Shown: positions 1-7,824, numbered from the stretch's first letter. The stretch: 8,559 nucleotides of DNA from Methanobacteriota archaeon (GCA_009779205.1 WRER01000019.1:1-8559); one strand, 5' to 3'. Program-made: numbers and translations. Notes: a model not told the origin generated them from the sequence alone.

Positions 1-1
1 C

Positions 2-919
2 CACGGTCAGTTATTGACGTTTACCTTCCCTCAGATCGGTAACTATGGCGTTGATTTCAATAATTTTCAGAGTCCACGGGTCTTTGCGAGAGGGCTCATC
101 GTCCACGAGCTCTGCGAAAAACCTGCGCACGATCCAACGCTCAGATCGTACTGTGAAGCAAATGGGGTTATGGGTATCAGTGGCGTAGACACTCGGATGC
201 TTACTGTTCAGGTTCGTGAGAGCGGCACATTGCAAGGTTGTCTTATGATTGGAACTGATGATGGGGAGGCTGCTGTTGCACAAGCTCGAAAAGCTCCTCC
301 TTTACGTGAATACGATCTTCTTGGAGAAGTATCCTGCCCTGAGATGTACCATATACCTGGCTCTGGTAAAAAAATAGCAATCATTGATCTTGGTATCAAG
401 AAAAGTATGCGTGAAAATCTGGCACGCCGCGGCTATGATGTGTATGTGTTTCCCCACAATGCGACACCGAGTGATATTGGTGTGATTAATCCGGATGCCC
501 TTTTCATCAGTAATGGACCAGGGGATCCAATACAAGCAACACAAGCTCTAAAAACGGTCAAAGAGTTTATCGGAGAGCTTCCCATCTTTGGCATCTGCAT
601 GGGGAATCTGATCAATGGACTTGCTCTTGATGGCCGTACTGAAAAACTGAAATTTGGACATCATGGGGGAAATCAGCCGGTTAAAGGTCTGGACGGAAAA
701 GTTTACATCACTTCTCAGAACCATAGTTACATCGTAGATAAGGAAAGTTTGCCGGAAGGATGTGTTGTGAGTTATGTTAACTGCAATGATGGAACACTCG
801 AAGGATTTGAAGACCCATATCTAAAAATGTTCTCTGTGCAGTTCCATCCCGAAGCCTCAGCAGGTCCTCGCGATATGCAAAGTCGTTTTTTTGATGAAGT
901 GATTGGGAGGAACATTTAA
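2..919 (+). CDS. carA: Carbamoyl phosphate synthetase small subunit, 5'-truncated by the window
   Basis: Glutaminase subunit of carbamoyl phosphate synthetase. It hydrolyses glutamine and passes ammonia to CarB for pyrimidine and arginine synthesis in the cytosol. The reading frame is open from base 2 and begins inside the conserved GQxxTFTxPxIGNYGV block of the N-terminal domain, so roughly 50 residues and the true start lie before the window. The TTG at base 14 is an internal codon. The class I GATase domain follows: oxyanion-region NGPGDP, the nucleophile loop GICMGNLING with Cys at 596-598, FGHHGGNQPV, TSQNHSY, then SVQFHPEAS with catalytic His 845-847 and Glu 851-853. Oddity: the Gln expected in the GICxGxQ signature is Leu (608-610), and the Gly of QNHG is Ser (725-727). 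The stop TAA (917-919) shares a base with the carB ATG, indicating translational coupling. The family assignment is secure; full glutaminase activity is not. Confidence 0.95.
   Translation, partial: HGQLLTFTFPQIGNYGVDFNNFQSPRVFARGLIVHELCEKPAHDPTLRSYCEANGVMGISGVDTRMLTVQVRESGTLQGCLMIGTDDGEAAVAQARKAPPLREYDLLGEVSCPEMYHIPGSGKKIAIIDLGIKKSMRENLARRGYDVYVFPHNATPSDIGVINPDALFISNGPGDPIQATQALKTVKEFIGELPIFGICMGNLINGLALDGRTEKLKFGHHGGNQPVKGLDGKVYITSQNHSYIVDKESLPEGCVVSYVNCNDGTLEGFEDPYLKMFSVQFHPEASAGPRDMQSRFFDEVIGRNI
905..910 (+). promoter_or_regulatory. Shine-Dalgarno site for carB inside the carA 3' end
   Basis: GGGAGG lies 8 bases before the carB ATG and within the last carA codons. Together with the one-base stop/start overlap it fixes the carB start at 919 and suggests coupled translation, which would help keep the two subunits stoichiometric. 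Confidence 0.75.
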
Positions 920-3900
920 TGCCAAAAGATCTCTCTCTGAAAAAAGTCCTGATTATTGGATCAGGGCCGATCCAGATCGGGCAGGCAGCAGAGTTTGATT
1001 TCTCCGGAACTCAAGCATGCCGGGCTTTACGTGAAGAGGGTATTGAGGTAGTACTCGTAAACTCAAATCCTGCAACGATCCAGACCGATCCTGACACTGC
1101 AGACATTATCTATGTCGAACCAATACAGGCCGATATTATCGCACAGATCATTGAAAAAGAAAAGCCTGATGGCATTCTCTCCGGGATGGGCGGACAGACC
1201 GGCCTCAACATGACTGCAGAACTCGCTGAGATGGGAGCTCTTACTGACGTTCGTATTCTTGGGACTCCCCTTGAAGCAATTTATGATGGAGAAGATCGGG
1301 ATAGGTTCCGTGCTCTCATGGGCAGAATCGGCGAGCCGGTACCAAAGTCAATGATTGTGAATTCAATGTCACAGATCGATGAAGCAATCAAAGAGATCGG
1401 ATTTCCAGCCATTATACGGCCTGCATATACGCTTGGTGGATCCGGAGGTGGAATCGCTCATAATGAGGCAGAACTGCGCCGCATTGCAGAGATTGGTATG
1501 GGTCGCTCTCGTATCAGCCAAATTCTTATTGAAGAGAGTGTTGCAGGCTGGAAGGAGATCGAGTTCGAGGTCATGCGTGATGCTGCTGACACCTGCATTA
1601 TCATCTGTGGTATGGAAAATGTCGATCCGATGGGAGTGCACACCGGTGAGAGTGTTGTTGTTGCTCCGATTATGACGCTGCGCGATGATGAGTTTAATCT
1701 ACTTCGGGATGCATCTCTCAAGATCATCCGTGCTTTAAATGTTCAAGGAGGGTGCAATATCCAGTTTGCATTTAAAGGCGGAGATGAGTACCGCGTTATT
1801 GAAGTAAACCCCCGTGTATCCCGCTCATCAGCTCTCGCATCTAAAGCAACAGGATACCCAATTGCACGTGTTTCAGCAAAAATTGCCATTGGACTTCGCC
1901 TGGACGAGATTCAAAACACAGTCACCGGTGTAACACCTGCGTCATTCGAACCTGCAATTGATTATGTGGTCGCAAAAGTTCCAAGATGGCCATTTGATAA
2001 ATTCAAGACTGCTGATCGGACACTGACTACTGCGATGAAAAGTACTGGTGAGGTTATGGCAATCGGGCGCAACGTTGAGGAAGCGTTTTTAAAAGCCATT
2101 CGCTCGCTTGACACTGATAGTATGGTGCACACTGATCATCGTGAGATTCAGATGATTCTGAGCAGACCAACTGATGAGCGATTTACGACATTATTTGATG
2201 CATTCAGACAAGGCTTCACGCTTGAAGAGATCCATAACCTCACACGCATCACACCATTTTGGCTTGAGAAGATCAAAAATATCGTCAACCTTGAAAAAGA
2301 GCTTGTAAACTCTTACTCCCCTGCCCTTGTAAAAAAGGCAAAAAAATATGGTTTTTCAAACAAGTATATCGCTCAACTTGTACATGTCCCGATCGAGGAC
2401 GTACATGCCATTGCAGGCTCCCCTGTCTATAAGATGGTAGATACCTGTGCTGCTGAATTCCCTGCACAAACTCCCTATTTTTACTCGACCTATGGTGATC
2501 AGTTTTGTGAGATTGAGCCGAACAACCACAGGAAAGTGATGATTCTTGGCTCCGGACCGATCCGTATTGGGCAGGGTATTGAGTTTGATTATTGTACTGT
2601 TCATGCGATAATCGCACTACGTGAGCAGGGTGTTGAGGTTCACATTGTAAATAACAATCCTGAGACTGTCTCCACCGACTTTGATATCTCTGACAGACTT
2701 TTTTTTGAACCAATGAACCTTGAAGATGTGCTCTCTCTCTTGAGAAAAGATACATATGATGGCGTAATGGTTCAGTTCGGCGGGCAAAACGCGATAAATC
2801 TTGCGGTACCTATTCACGAAGCCATTGAGCGTGAACACCTTCCTGTACGCATCCTTGGAACAACTCCGGATGCAATGGATATGGCAGAGGATCGCGATCG
2901 ATTTAGTGCTCTCTTAAAGAGACTTGGCATCTCATCTCCTCCAAATACTTCTGCAACGAGCGAAGAAGAAGCATATGCAAAAGCAGAATCCATTGGATAT
3001 CCCGTTATGGTTCGCCCAAGTTACGTGCTTGGAGGGCGGGCGATGGAGATCGTGCATGATGGAGATGAACTTGCATCATATATGCGAGAAGCTGTTCGCG
3101 TCTCACGCAGCCACCCTGTGCTTATTGACTCATTCCTTTCTAATGCGACTGAGATAGATGTTGATGCAGTCTGTGATGGTGAAGAGGTGCTTATCGGCGG
3201 TATCATGGAACATATCGAGATTGCAGGTATTCACAGTGGTGACTCTGCCTGTGTGATTCCTCCTCAATCTCTATCAGACACTGTTCTTGGAACTGTACGT
3301 GCTTATACGCAAAAAATTGCTCTTGGTCTTGGTGTTGTAGGTCTTGTGAATATTCAGTTTGCGGTACAAGATGAAGTTGTTTACATTCTTGAAGCGAATC
3401 CACGTGCAAGCAGGACTGTTCCATTCGTTTCAAAAGCAACGGGCCTTCCTCTGGCAAAGATCGCAGCGCGTGTTATGATGGGCACAAAACTAAAAGATCT
3501 TGGATATACTGAGCGAGTCATCAATCATGTCGCTGTAAAAGAGGTACTCTTGCCGTTTAACAAGCTCCCTGGAGTGGATGCTGTACTTGGTCCTGAGATG
3601 AAAAGCACCGGAGAGGTTATGGGTATTGACTATGACTTTGGGAGAGCTTACTACAAAGCCTCTCTTTCTGCAAATAATAAGATTCCCACCTCTGGCAATG
3701 TGTTCATGTCCGTGACCGATGATATGAAGGGTGCAATGTTATCAATTGCCCAGGATCTCGTGCGAGATGGACTGACCCTTTATGGAACAAGTGGAACAGT
3801 CGAATTTTTTGAACGCAATCAGATTCCTGCCAATCTTGTTCGAAAAATAAATGAAGGCTCACCAAATATTCTGGATCTTTTGCGTGGGGGTGAGATTGAT

Positions 3901-4092
3901 CTTATCATTAATAATTTTGCAGATAAAAGATCACGCTACGATCACATTGAGATCATGAAAGTCGCTGTAGATTATGGTATTCCTTACATTACAACGCTGC
4001 AAGCAGCAAGAGCAGCAGCAGCTGCCATCTCGTCACTTGCCCAGGATCACGTAACGATCGAACCACTCCACCATTATATTGGAAAAGAATAA
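919..4092 (+). CDS. carB: Carbamoyl phosphate synthetase large subunit, full length single chain
   Basis: Synthetase subunit that makes carbamoyl phosphate from bicarbonate, two ATP and ammonia delivered by CarA. At 1057 residues it is the standard one-chain length, unlike some archaea where the gene is split. The first synthetase half starts with GSGPIQIGQ near residue 14 and carries ATP-grasp residues in IIRPAYTLGG (Arg167), GVHTGES (His241) and VIEVNPR (Glu295, Asn297). A linker/oligomerisation region covers about 400-530. The second half restarts with GSGPIRIGQ near residue 544 and has VRPSYVLGG (Arg699), TEIDVD (Glu745), GIHSGDS (His772) and LEANPRAS (Glu825, Asn827). All these positions look intact. 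The MGS-like allosteric domain spans about 925-1057 and keeps YGTSGT (955-960), but reads INN (997-999) where E. coli has INT. Start chosen from the overlap with carA and the upstream GGGAGG. It is followed directly by a T-rich terminator. Confidence 0.98.
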   Translation: MPKDLSLKKVLIIGSGPIQIGQAAEFDFSGTQACRALREEGIEVVLVNSNPATIQTDPDTADIIYVEPIQADIIAQIIEKEKPDGILSGMGGQTGLNMTAELAEMGALTDVRILGTPLEAIYDGEDRDRFRALMGRIGEPVPKSMIVNSMSQIDEAIKEIGFPAIIRPAYTLGGSGGGIAHNEAELRRIAEIGMGRSRISQILIEESVAGWKEIEFEVMRDAADTCIIICGMENVDPMGVHTGESVVVAPIMTLRDDEFNLLRDASLKIIRALNVQGGCNIQFAFKGGDEYRVIEVNPRVSRSSALASKATGYPIARVSAKIAIGLRLDEIQNTVTGVTPASFEPAIDYVVAKVPRWPFDKFKTADRTLTTAMKSTGEVMAIGRNVEEAFLKAIRSLDTDSMVHTDHREIQMILSRPTDERFTTLFDAFRQGFTLEEIHNLTRITPFWLEKIKNIVNLEKELVNSYSPALVKKAKKYGFSNKYIAQLVHVPIEDVHAIAGSPVYKMVDTCAAEFPAQTPYFYSTYGDQFCEIEPNNHRKVMILGSGPIRIGQGIEFDYCTVHAIIALREQGVEVHIVNNNPETVSTDFDISDRLFFEPMNLEDVLSLLRKDTYDGVMVQFGGQNAINLAVPIHEAIEREHLPVRILGTTPDAMDMAEDRDRFSALLKRLGISSPPNTSATSEEEAYAKAESIGYPVMVRPSYVLGGRAMEIVHDGDELASYMREAVRVSRSHPVLIDSFLSNATEIDVDAVCDGEEVLIGGIMEHIEIAGIHSGDSACVIPPQSLSDTVLGTVRAYTQKIALGLGVVGLVNIQFAVQDEVVYILEANPRASRTVPFVSKATGLPLAKIAARVMMGTKLKDLGYTERVINHVAVKEVLLPFNKLPGVDAVLGPEMKSTGEVMGIDYDFGRAYYKASLSANNKIPTSGNVFMSVTDDMKGAMLSIAQDLVRDGLTLYGTSGTVEFFERNQIPANLVRKINEGSPNILDLLRGGEIDLIINNFADKRSRYDHIEIMKVAVDYGIPYITTLQAARAAAAAISSLAQDHVTIEPLHHYIGKE

Positions 4093-4108
4093 TATTATTA
4101 AATATTAC

Positions 4109-4147
4109 TTTTTTTTGAGTTTGCTTTCTTTTTCTTTATTTGTTTTT
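4109..4147 (+). terminator. T-tract terminator after carB
   Basis: A T8 run (4109-4116) begins 17 bases after the carB stop and is followed by further T clusters separated by single C, A or G bases, ending in T5 (4143-4147). Archaeal RNA polymerase terminates at such oligo-T tracts without needing a hairpin, and I see no strong stem before the run. Another T7 lies at 4182-4188. This is the expected end of the carAB transcript. Confidence 0.6.
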
Positions 4148-4396
4148 CGCGCAATGCTTTTCGAATCGGTGTACTCGTTTGTTTTTTTCTCAAAATCCCG
4201 TTTTCTCAAGAATAATTACAGGCACGATGATCATACCAATGAGTCTTGATGTTCATTTTTTAATAAACCGTGATACATGGCGAATTTCGTATCTTCACAG
4301 ATGAAATGAAAGTTAAGAAATTTCCACTACATTCACCAGAAATCAAGTATATTAATGGTGTTAATCCGCAGCATACAGCATTTTCTTGAGCACAAT

Positions 4397-4406
4397 AGTT
4401 TATTAG
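4397..4406 (+). promoter_or_regulatory. Candidate TATA box for tuf-rps10
   Basis: AGTTTATTAG resembles the archaeal TATA element. With a start site about 25 bases downstream it would give a leader of roughly 60-70 bases carrying the GGAGG motifs. A second candidate, AAGTATATTAA at 4345-4355, would give a longer leader. A perfect 10-bp palindrome, CTAATATTAG (4416-4425), sits between the first box and the predicted start. The two boxes cannot be ranked with confidence from sequence alone. Confidence 0.3.
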
Positions 4407-4469
4407 AGATCAGAACTAATATTAGACATTCGCATGTGTTGAATCTGTACCACAGAGTACGTTATTTGC

Positions 4470-4483
4470 GGAGGTATTGGAGG
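4470..4483 (+). promoter_or_regulatory. Tandem Shine-Dalgarno motifs before tuf
   Basis: Two GGAGG motifs stand side by side, at 4470-4474 and 4479-4483. The second is 10 bases from the ATG at 4494, a usable though slightly long spacing; the first is about 19 bases away. They support 4494 as the start and fit the high translation expected for an elongation factor. Confidence 0.65.
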
Positions 4484-4493
4484 ATTACGATTT

Positions 4494-5771
4494 ATGGCTA
4501 CTGAAAAACCACACCTAAATCTTGCGGTCATTGGACACATTGACCATGGAAAGTCTACAACTGTTGGGCGTATGATGTTTGAGACTGGAACTGTTCCACC
4601 TCACATTATTGAAAACTTTAGAAAAGAAGCAGAACAAAAGGGTAAAGGTTCTTTCGCTTTCGCATGGGTTATGGACAACCTGAAAGAAGAGCGTGAGCGT
4701 GGTATCACCATCGATATTGCACACAAGCGCTTTGATACCCCAAAATACTACTTCACCGTTGTAGACTGTCCAGGACACAGAGACTTCGTCAAGAACATGA
4801 TCACCGGTGCATCACAGGCAGATGCAGCAATTATTGTCGTTGCAGCAACAGACGGTGTCATGGAACAGACCAAGGAGCACGTGTTCCTCTCAAAAACCCT
4901 TGGCATTCAGCAGATTATTGTTGCAATCAACAAGATGGATGCTGTCAAATACGATGAAGCCAAATTCAATGAAATCAAGACCAATATGGGCAACCTGCTT
5001 AAGATGGTTGGAACCGACCCTGAAAAAGTACCATTCATCCCAATCAGTTCGATGGAAGGAGACAATATAAAGGAGAACAGTGCAAATATTCCATGGTACA
5101 AAGGTAAACCTCTGATAACTCTCTTAGATGACCTGACAGTACCATCAAAGCCAACTGACAAGTCTCTCCGCATTCCAATTCAGGATGCTTACTCAATTTC
5201 CGGTATTGGAACCGTTCCAGTCGGTCGTGTTGAGACCGGTGTTCTTAAGAAGGGTATGAATGTTGTTTTCATGCCAGCAAACAAGAGTGGAGAATGTAAG
5301 TCCATTGAGATGCACCATGAAGAAACTCCTTCTGCAGAACCAGGCGACAATATTGGATTTAATGTCCGAGGTATTGGAAAGGACGATGTTCGCCGTGGAG
5401 ATGTCTGTGGAGATGTCAACAGCCCACCCGCAGTCGCAGAAGAGTTCACTGCACAGATCGTTGTGTTGCAACATCCAAGTGCAATTACTGCAGGATACAC
5501 TCCAGTCTTTCACTGCCACACCGCACAGGTTGCCTGTACCTTTACTGAGCTTTTAAAGAAACTTGACCCACGTAGTGGTCAGACTCTTGAGGAGAACCCA
5601 ACCTTCTTAAAGGCTGGAGATGCAGCAATTGTAAAGTGTGTTCCAACCAAGCCTCTCTGTCTTGAAAACTCAAAGGAATTCCCACAACTCGGACGCTTTG
5701 CAATCCGTGATATGGGATCTACCATCGCTGCTGGAATGTGCATTGACGTTGTCAAGAAGCAGTTCCGCTAA
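4494..5771 (+). CDS. tuf: Translation elongation factor 1-alpha (aEF1A)
   Basis: GTPase that delivers aminoacyl-tRNA to the ribosomal A site. At 425 residues it has the normal archaeal length. G motifs are in order: P-loop GHIDHGKST (14-22), switch I RGITID with the Mg-coordinating Thr72, DCPGH (91-95), NKMD (146-149) and the SSMEG region (185-189) at the G5 position. Domain II includes [21 protein letters not shown], and domain III includes [20 protein letters not shown], ending in [17 protein letters not shown]. The insert after the P-loop ([20 protein letters not shown]) is the archaeal/eukaryotic form, which separates it from bacterial EF-Tu. The closest remembered matches in wording are methanogen aEF1A proteins. 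Context: rps10 follows after 24 bases, the standard str-operon end. The usual upstream fusA and rps7 are not here; a 401-base gap and carB are instead, so tuf probably has its own promoter. Confidence 0.98.
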   Translation: MATEKPHLNLAVIGHIDHGKSTTVGRMMFETGTVPPHIIENFRKEAEQKGKGSFAFAWVMDNLKEERERGITIDIAHKRFDTPKYYFTVVDCPGHRDFVKNMITGASQADAAIIVVAATDGVMEQTKEHVFLSKTLGIQQIIVAINKMDAVKYDEAKFNEIKTNMGNLLKMVGTDPEKVPFIPISSMEGDNIKENSANIPWYKGKPLITLLDDLTVPSKPTDKSLRIPIQDAYSISGIGTVPVGRVETGVLKKGMNVVFMPANKSGECKSIEMHHEETPSAEPGDNIGFNVRGIGKDDVRRGDVCGDVNSPPAVAEEFTAQIVVLQHPSAITAGYTPVFHCHTAQVACTFTELLKKLDPRSGQTLEENPTFLKAGDAAIVKCVPTKPLCLENSKEFPQLGRFAIRDMGSTIAAGMCIDVVKKQFR

Positions 5772-5777
5772 ACCTTA

Positions 5778-5784
5778 TTTTTTT
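5778..5784 (+). other. T7 run in the tuf-rps10 junction
   Basis: Seven T residues occupy the 24-base spacer between the tuf stop and the rps10 ATG. Oligo-T tracts terminate archaeal transcription, so this could cause partial termination and lower rps10 output relative to tuf. No proper GGAGG follows; only the weak GGTTGAT (5787-5793) precedes the rps10 start. The regulatory role is inferred from position alone. Confidence 0.35.
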
Positions 5785-5795
5785 GGGTTGATTAT

Positions 5796-6104
5796 ATGCA
5801 AAAAGCCAGAATTCGCCTAACCGGTACCGATTATAAAAAAGTAGAAGAAGTGTGTGACAAAATCAGAGAGATAGCCGAGCGTACCGGCGTTAATCTGGCA
5901 GGGCCAATTCCACTTCCAACCAAGCGCCTTGTGGTCCCTATCAGAAAAAGTCCAGATGGAGAGGGAACTGCAACCTGGGATCGATGGCAACTCCGCGTCC
6001 ACAAACGCCTCATTGATATCGATGCAGATGAGCGTGCACTCCGCCAACTGATGCGTACACAAGTGCCAAAAGACATTGGCATTGAGATAGTCCTCGAAAA
6101 TTAA
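5796..6104 (+). CDS. rps10: 30S ribosomal protein S10 (archaeal uS10)
   Basis: Small-subunit ribosomal protein of the 30S head, the equivalent of eukaryotic S20e. It has 102 residues, the usual archaeal length. It opens [20 protein letters not shown], continues with the loop [22 protein letters not shown], and ends with the conserved block [19 protein letters not shown] followed by [12 protein letters not shown]. The start is fixed by the family's conserved N-terminus, because the upstream Shine-Dalgarno is weak. It lies 24 bases after tuf, the universal archaeal order, and 17 bases before a membrane protein gene, so all three may share a transcript. Nothing looks broken or unusual in the protein. 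Confidence 0.98.
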   Translation: MQKARIRLTGTDYKKVEEVCDKIREIAERTGVNLAGPIPLPTKRLVVPIRKSPDGEGTATWDRWQLRVHKRLIDIDADERALRQLMRTQVPKDIGIEIVLEN

Positions 6105-6121
6105 AGGTAGTTTTCGACGTC

Positions 6122-7705
6122 ATGAGTACGTTCATCACCAAGATAAAAGAACGATATAATAATACCTCTGCGGAAAAACTTTTTCTCGCAATTTTTGTAG
6201 TTGGACTTCTTGTTCGAGTTCTTTTTCCAGAGCTCAAATTGCTTCATCATGATGAAGCGATTCATGCATGGTTTTCTTATGAATTGTTAACGCTCGGAAC
6301 ATATCTGTATGATCCGATGTATCATGGTCCTCTTTTGTATTACTTGATGTCTACTGCGTTTTCGATTTTTGGAGATAGCGATGCTGTTGTAAGACTTGTG
6401 CCTGCTATTACTGGTGCATTGCTTATTCCTGCAATATATGCCCTTTATAAGCTCGACTATGTATCAAAAAATCAAGCAGTAATTGTTGCACTATTTTTTG
6501 CACTATCACCAAATATGGTGTATTATTCGCGATTTTTACGTCATGATATCTTTCAACTTCTTTTGACTTTACTCGTGCTTGTCTTCATTTTTGCCTATAT
6601 TGAACGAAAAAAGTGGTATTTTGCATTGTTTGCTGGAATTTGTGGAGCTCTTGCGCTTTGTTTGAAAGAAGAGGTTCCGGCAATACTGTTCATATTTGTT
6701 TCATTCTGTATTGTTGCGTGGCTCCTTGGAAAGATGGAATTTCCAAAGACCTGGACTCGTGATCTTGTTATTGCTGTATTTGCCGCAGTTGCTGTTGGAT
6801 TTGTCTTTTATAGTTCATTTTTTGCATACCCTGATGCCTTTTTCGGGGCAGCACAAAGTGCATTGGATCATTGGTTCGCAATGCATGATGAATGCCGACT
6901 GTGTGGACCTCCATACTGGTATGTTCTATTACTTATCTTATACGAGCTCCCAATAGCAATTGTTGGCATTGCATCTGTTTTGATCTGGGTGTTCAGAAAA
7001 GAAGGCTTACTCCGTGTCATAAAGGCAGGTACTGACTATGTGAACGGAATTGTTGAGAGGTGCGAATTTCGCCTTCCATATCATCCATTTGATAGGAAAG
7101 AACTATTTTTCATTTTATGCTTGTACTGGCTTTTCGGAACAATGGCTATGTACGGGTATATTGGTGAAAAAGTTCCTTGGCTTTTGATTCATCAACTCTT
7201 GCCATTGATCTTTGTTGCAGCATATGCACTACAAGATTTGAGTCTGAAAAAAGCGATAATAACTGCATTTTGTACTCTGTACCTTGTTGTTCTGATGGTT
7301 CATGTTACGTTTATTCCTGTTGCAGACATAAACGAGCCCATTGTGCAGGTTCAAAATTCTGAGCAGCTCCGTGATGTTATGGCACTCATTGATGCAGCTG
7401 ATCGCGTAGCTATTGCATCTTCTTCATACTGGCCACTTCCATGGTATTATCGTGGGGATCGCTGGAATAAAATTGACTTTTATGGTGATATGGTTCCTGA
7501 ATCACAGTTGTATGCATCGGATCCTGATGTTATTATTACACATGATGCAAGAAGCTATCCTTGGCTTGAAGGGTACACGAAAGAAACCTATCGTTTGAGT
7601 TATTGGTTTTCGTGGTACGAAAATAAAGATAGGCTTTTGAAATGGTTTTTCCTTCGTGATGGTCCGATGGGAAGTGTGAACATAGAGGTATTTACAAGGG
7701 CGTAA
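6122..7705 (+). CDS. Polytopic membrane protein of the Agl23/TIGR03663 type (GT-C-like)
   Basis: A 527-residue membrane protein. A short basic N-terminus is followed by about 12 hydrophobic segments: near 19-35, 69-82, 90-110, 117-134, 139-158, 163-180, 184-202, 213-233, 266-291, 327-346, 350-370 and 374-397. A soluble C-terminal domain covers about 400-527. Family-like features are LHHDEAIHAWFSYEL (acidic pair Asp44-Glu45, as in the first loop of GT-C/PMT glycosyltransferases), YDPMYHGPLLYYL, HWFAMH, GYIGEKVPWLLIHQLLPL and, in the tail, WPLPWYYRGDRW. These match what I recall of TIGR03663, named flippase activity-associated protein Agl23, linked to archaeal glycosylation. The substrate is unknown: it may be a glycosyltransferase using a lipid-linked sugar, or a helper of lipid-linked glycan translocation. 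A CRLC pair (Cys258, Cys261) sits in a loop. Codons are visibly more AT-rich than in carB. It starts 17 bases after rps10 with only a weak AGGT site. Confidence 0.8.
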   Translation: MSTFITKIKERYNNTSAEKLFLAIFVVGLLVRVLFPELKLLHHDEAIHAWFSYELLTLGTYLYDPMYHGPLLYYLMSTAFSIFGDSDAVVRLVPAITGALLIPAIYALYKLDYVSKNQAVIVALFFALSPNMVYYSRFLRHDIFQLLLTLLVLVFIFAYIERKKWYFALFAGICGALALCLKEEVPAILFIFVSFCIVAWLLGKMEFPKTWTRDLVIAVFAAVAVGFVFYSSFFAYPDAFFGAAQSALDHWFAMHDECRLCGPPYWYVLLLILYELPIAIVGIASVLIWVFRKEGLLRVIKAGTDYVNGIVERCEFRLPYHPFDRKELFFILCLYWLFGTMAMYGYIGEKVPWLLIHQLLPLIFVAAYALQDLSLKKAIITAFCTLYLVVLMVHVTFIPVADINEPIVQVQNSEQLRDVMALIDAADRVAIASSSYWPLPWYYRGDRWNKIDFYGDMVPESQLYASDPDVIITHDARSYPWLEGYTKETYRLSYWFSWYENKDRLLKWFFLRDGPMGSVNIEVFTRA

Positions 7706-7815
7706 ATATCTGTCTTATTTTGTAACAATTCATACCATTGCAATTTTTCAACGTTTGACGTATAATACACTGATATCAGTAGAGAAAAGTTATTAGATCT
7801 TGATTAGAGGACATA
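7706..7815 (+). promoter_or_regulatory. AT-rich gap with TATA-like box and 12-bp palindrome
   Basis: The first part has short T clusters (TTATTTTG near 7714-7721, T5 at 7744-7748) that may end the upstream transcript. A TATA-like GTATAATAC (7760-7768) directly abuts the perfect palindrome ACTGATATCAGT (7769-7780). A DNA-binding dimer on that palindrome would overlap any promoter using this box. If this box is used, the yciI leader would be about 65-70 bases. No gene is seen in this stretch. Confidence 0.4.
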
Positions 7816-7824
7816 TTTTATAAA
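7816..7824 (+). promoter_or_regulatory. Candidate TATA box close to the yciI-like gene
   Basis: TTTTATAAA is a good archaeal TATA match, preceded by the purine-rich AGAGGA (7805-7811), which could act as a BRE element. A start about 25 bases downstream would fall at or just before the GGAGGGG site, giving a very short leader. It competes with the box at 7760-7768, and sequence alone does not decide which is used. Confidence 0.4.

Larger units (their letters stand above)
4148..4493. other. Long non-coding gap and leader before tuf
   Basis: About 345 AT-rich bases with no recognisable gene. Short open stretches exist: a 25-codon ATG frame on the + strand at 4227, a roughly 49-codon minus-strand frame without an ATG around 4258-4407, and a lysine-rich minus-strand frame at 4105-4209. 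None has a credible start, ribosome-binding site or recognisable product. No tRNA, rRNA or repeat array was seen. The gap most plausibly contains the tuf promoter and a leader of some tens of bases. Confidence 0.5.

Noticed and set aside
14..16. TTG as the start codon of carA
   Set aside because: Conserved CarA sequence (GQLLTFTF) reads in frame from base 2 upstream of this codon, so it is an internal Leu and the gene is cut by the window edge.
2285..2755. 156-codon minus-strand open frame inside carB
   Set aside because: It is antisense to the conserved linker and second synthetase half, has a composition expected of a shadow frame (rich in Gln, Ser, His), and shows no motif or ribosome-binding site.
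4227..4304. Short + strand frame starting MIIPMSLDVHFL in the carB-tuf gap
   Set aside because: Only 25 codons, no Shine-Dalgarno, no family resemblance; consistent with chance in AT-rich DNA.
4320..4337. Replication-origin ORB-like element (GTAGTGGAAATTTC on the minus strand)
   Set aside because: Only a partial match to the AGTGGAAA core, a single copy, no G-rich flank and no orc1/cdc6 gene nearby.
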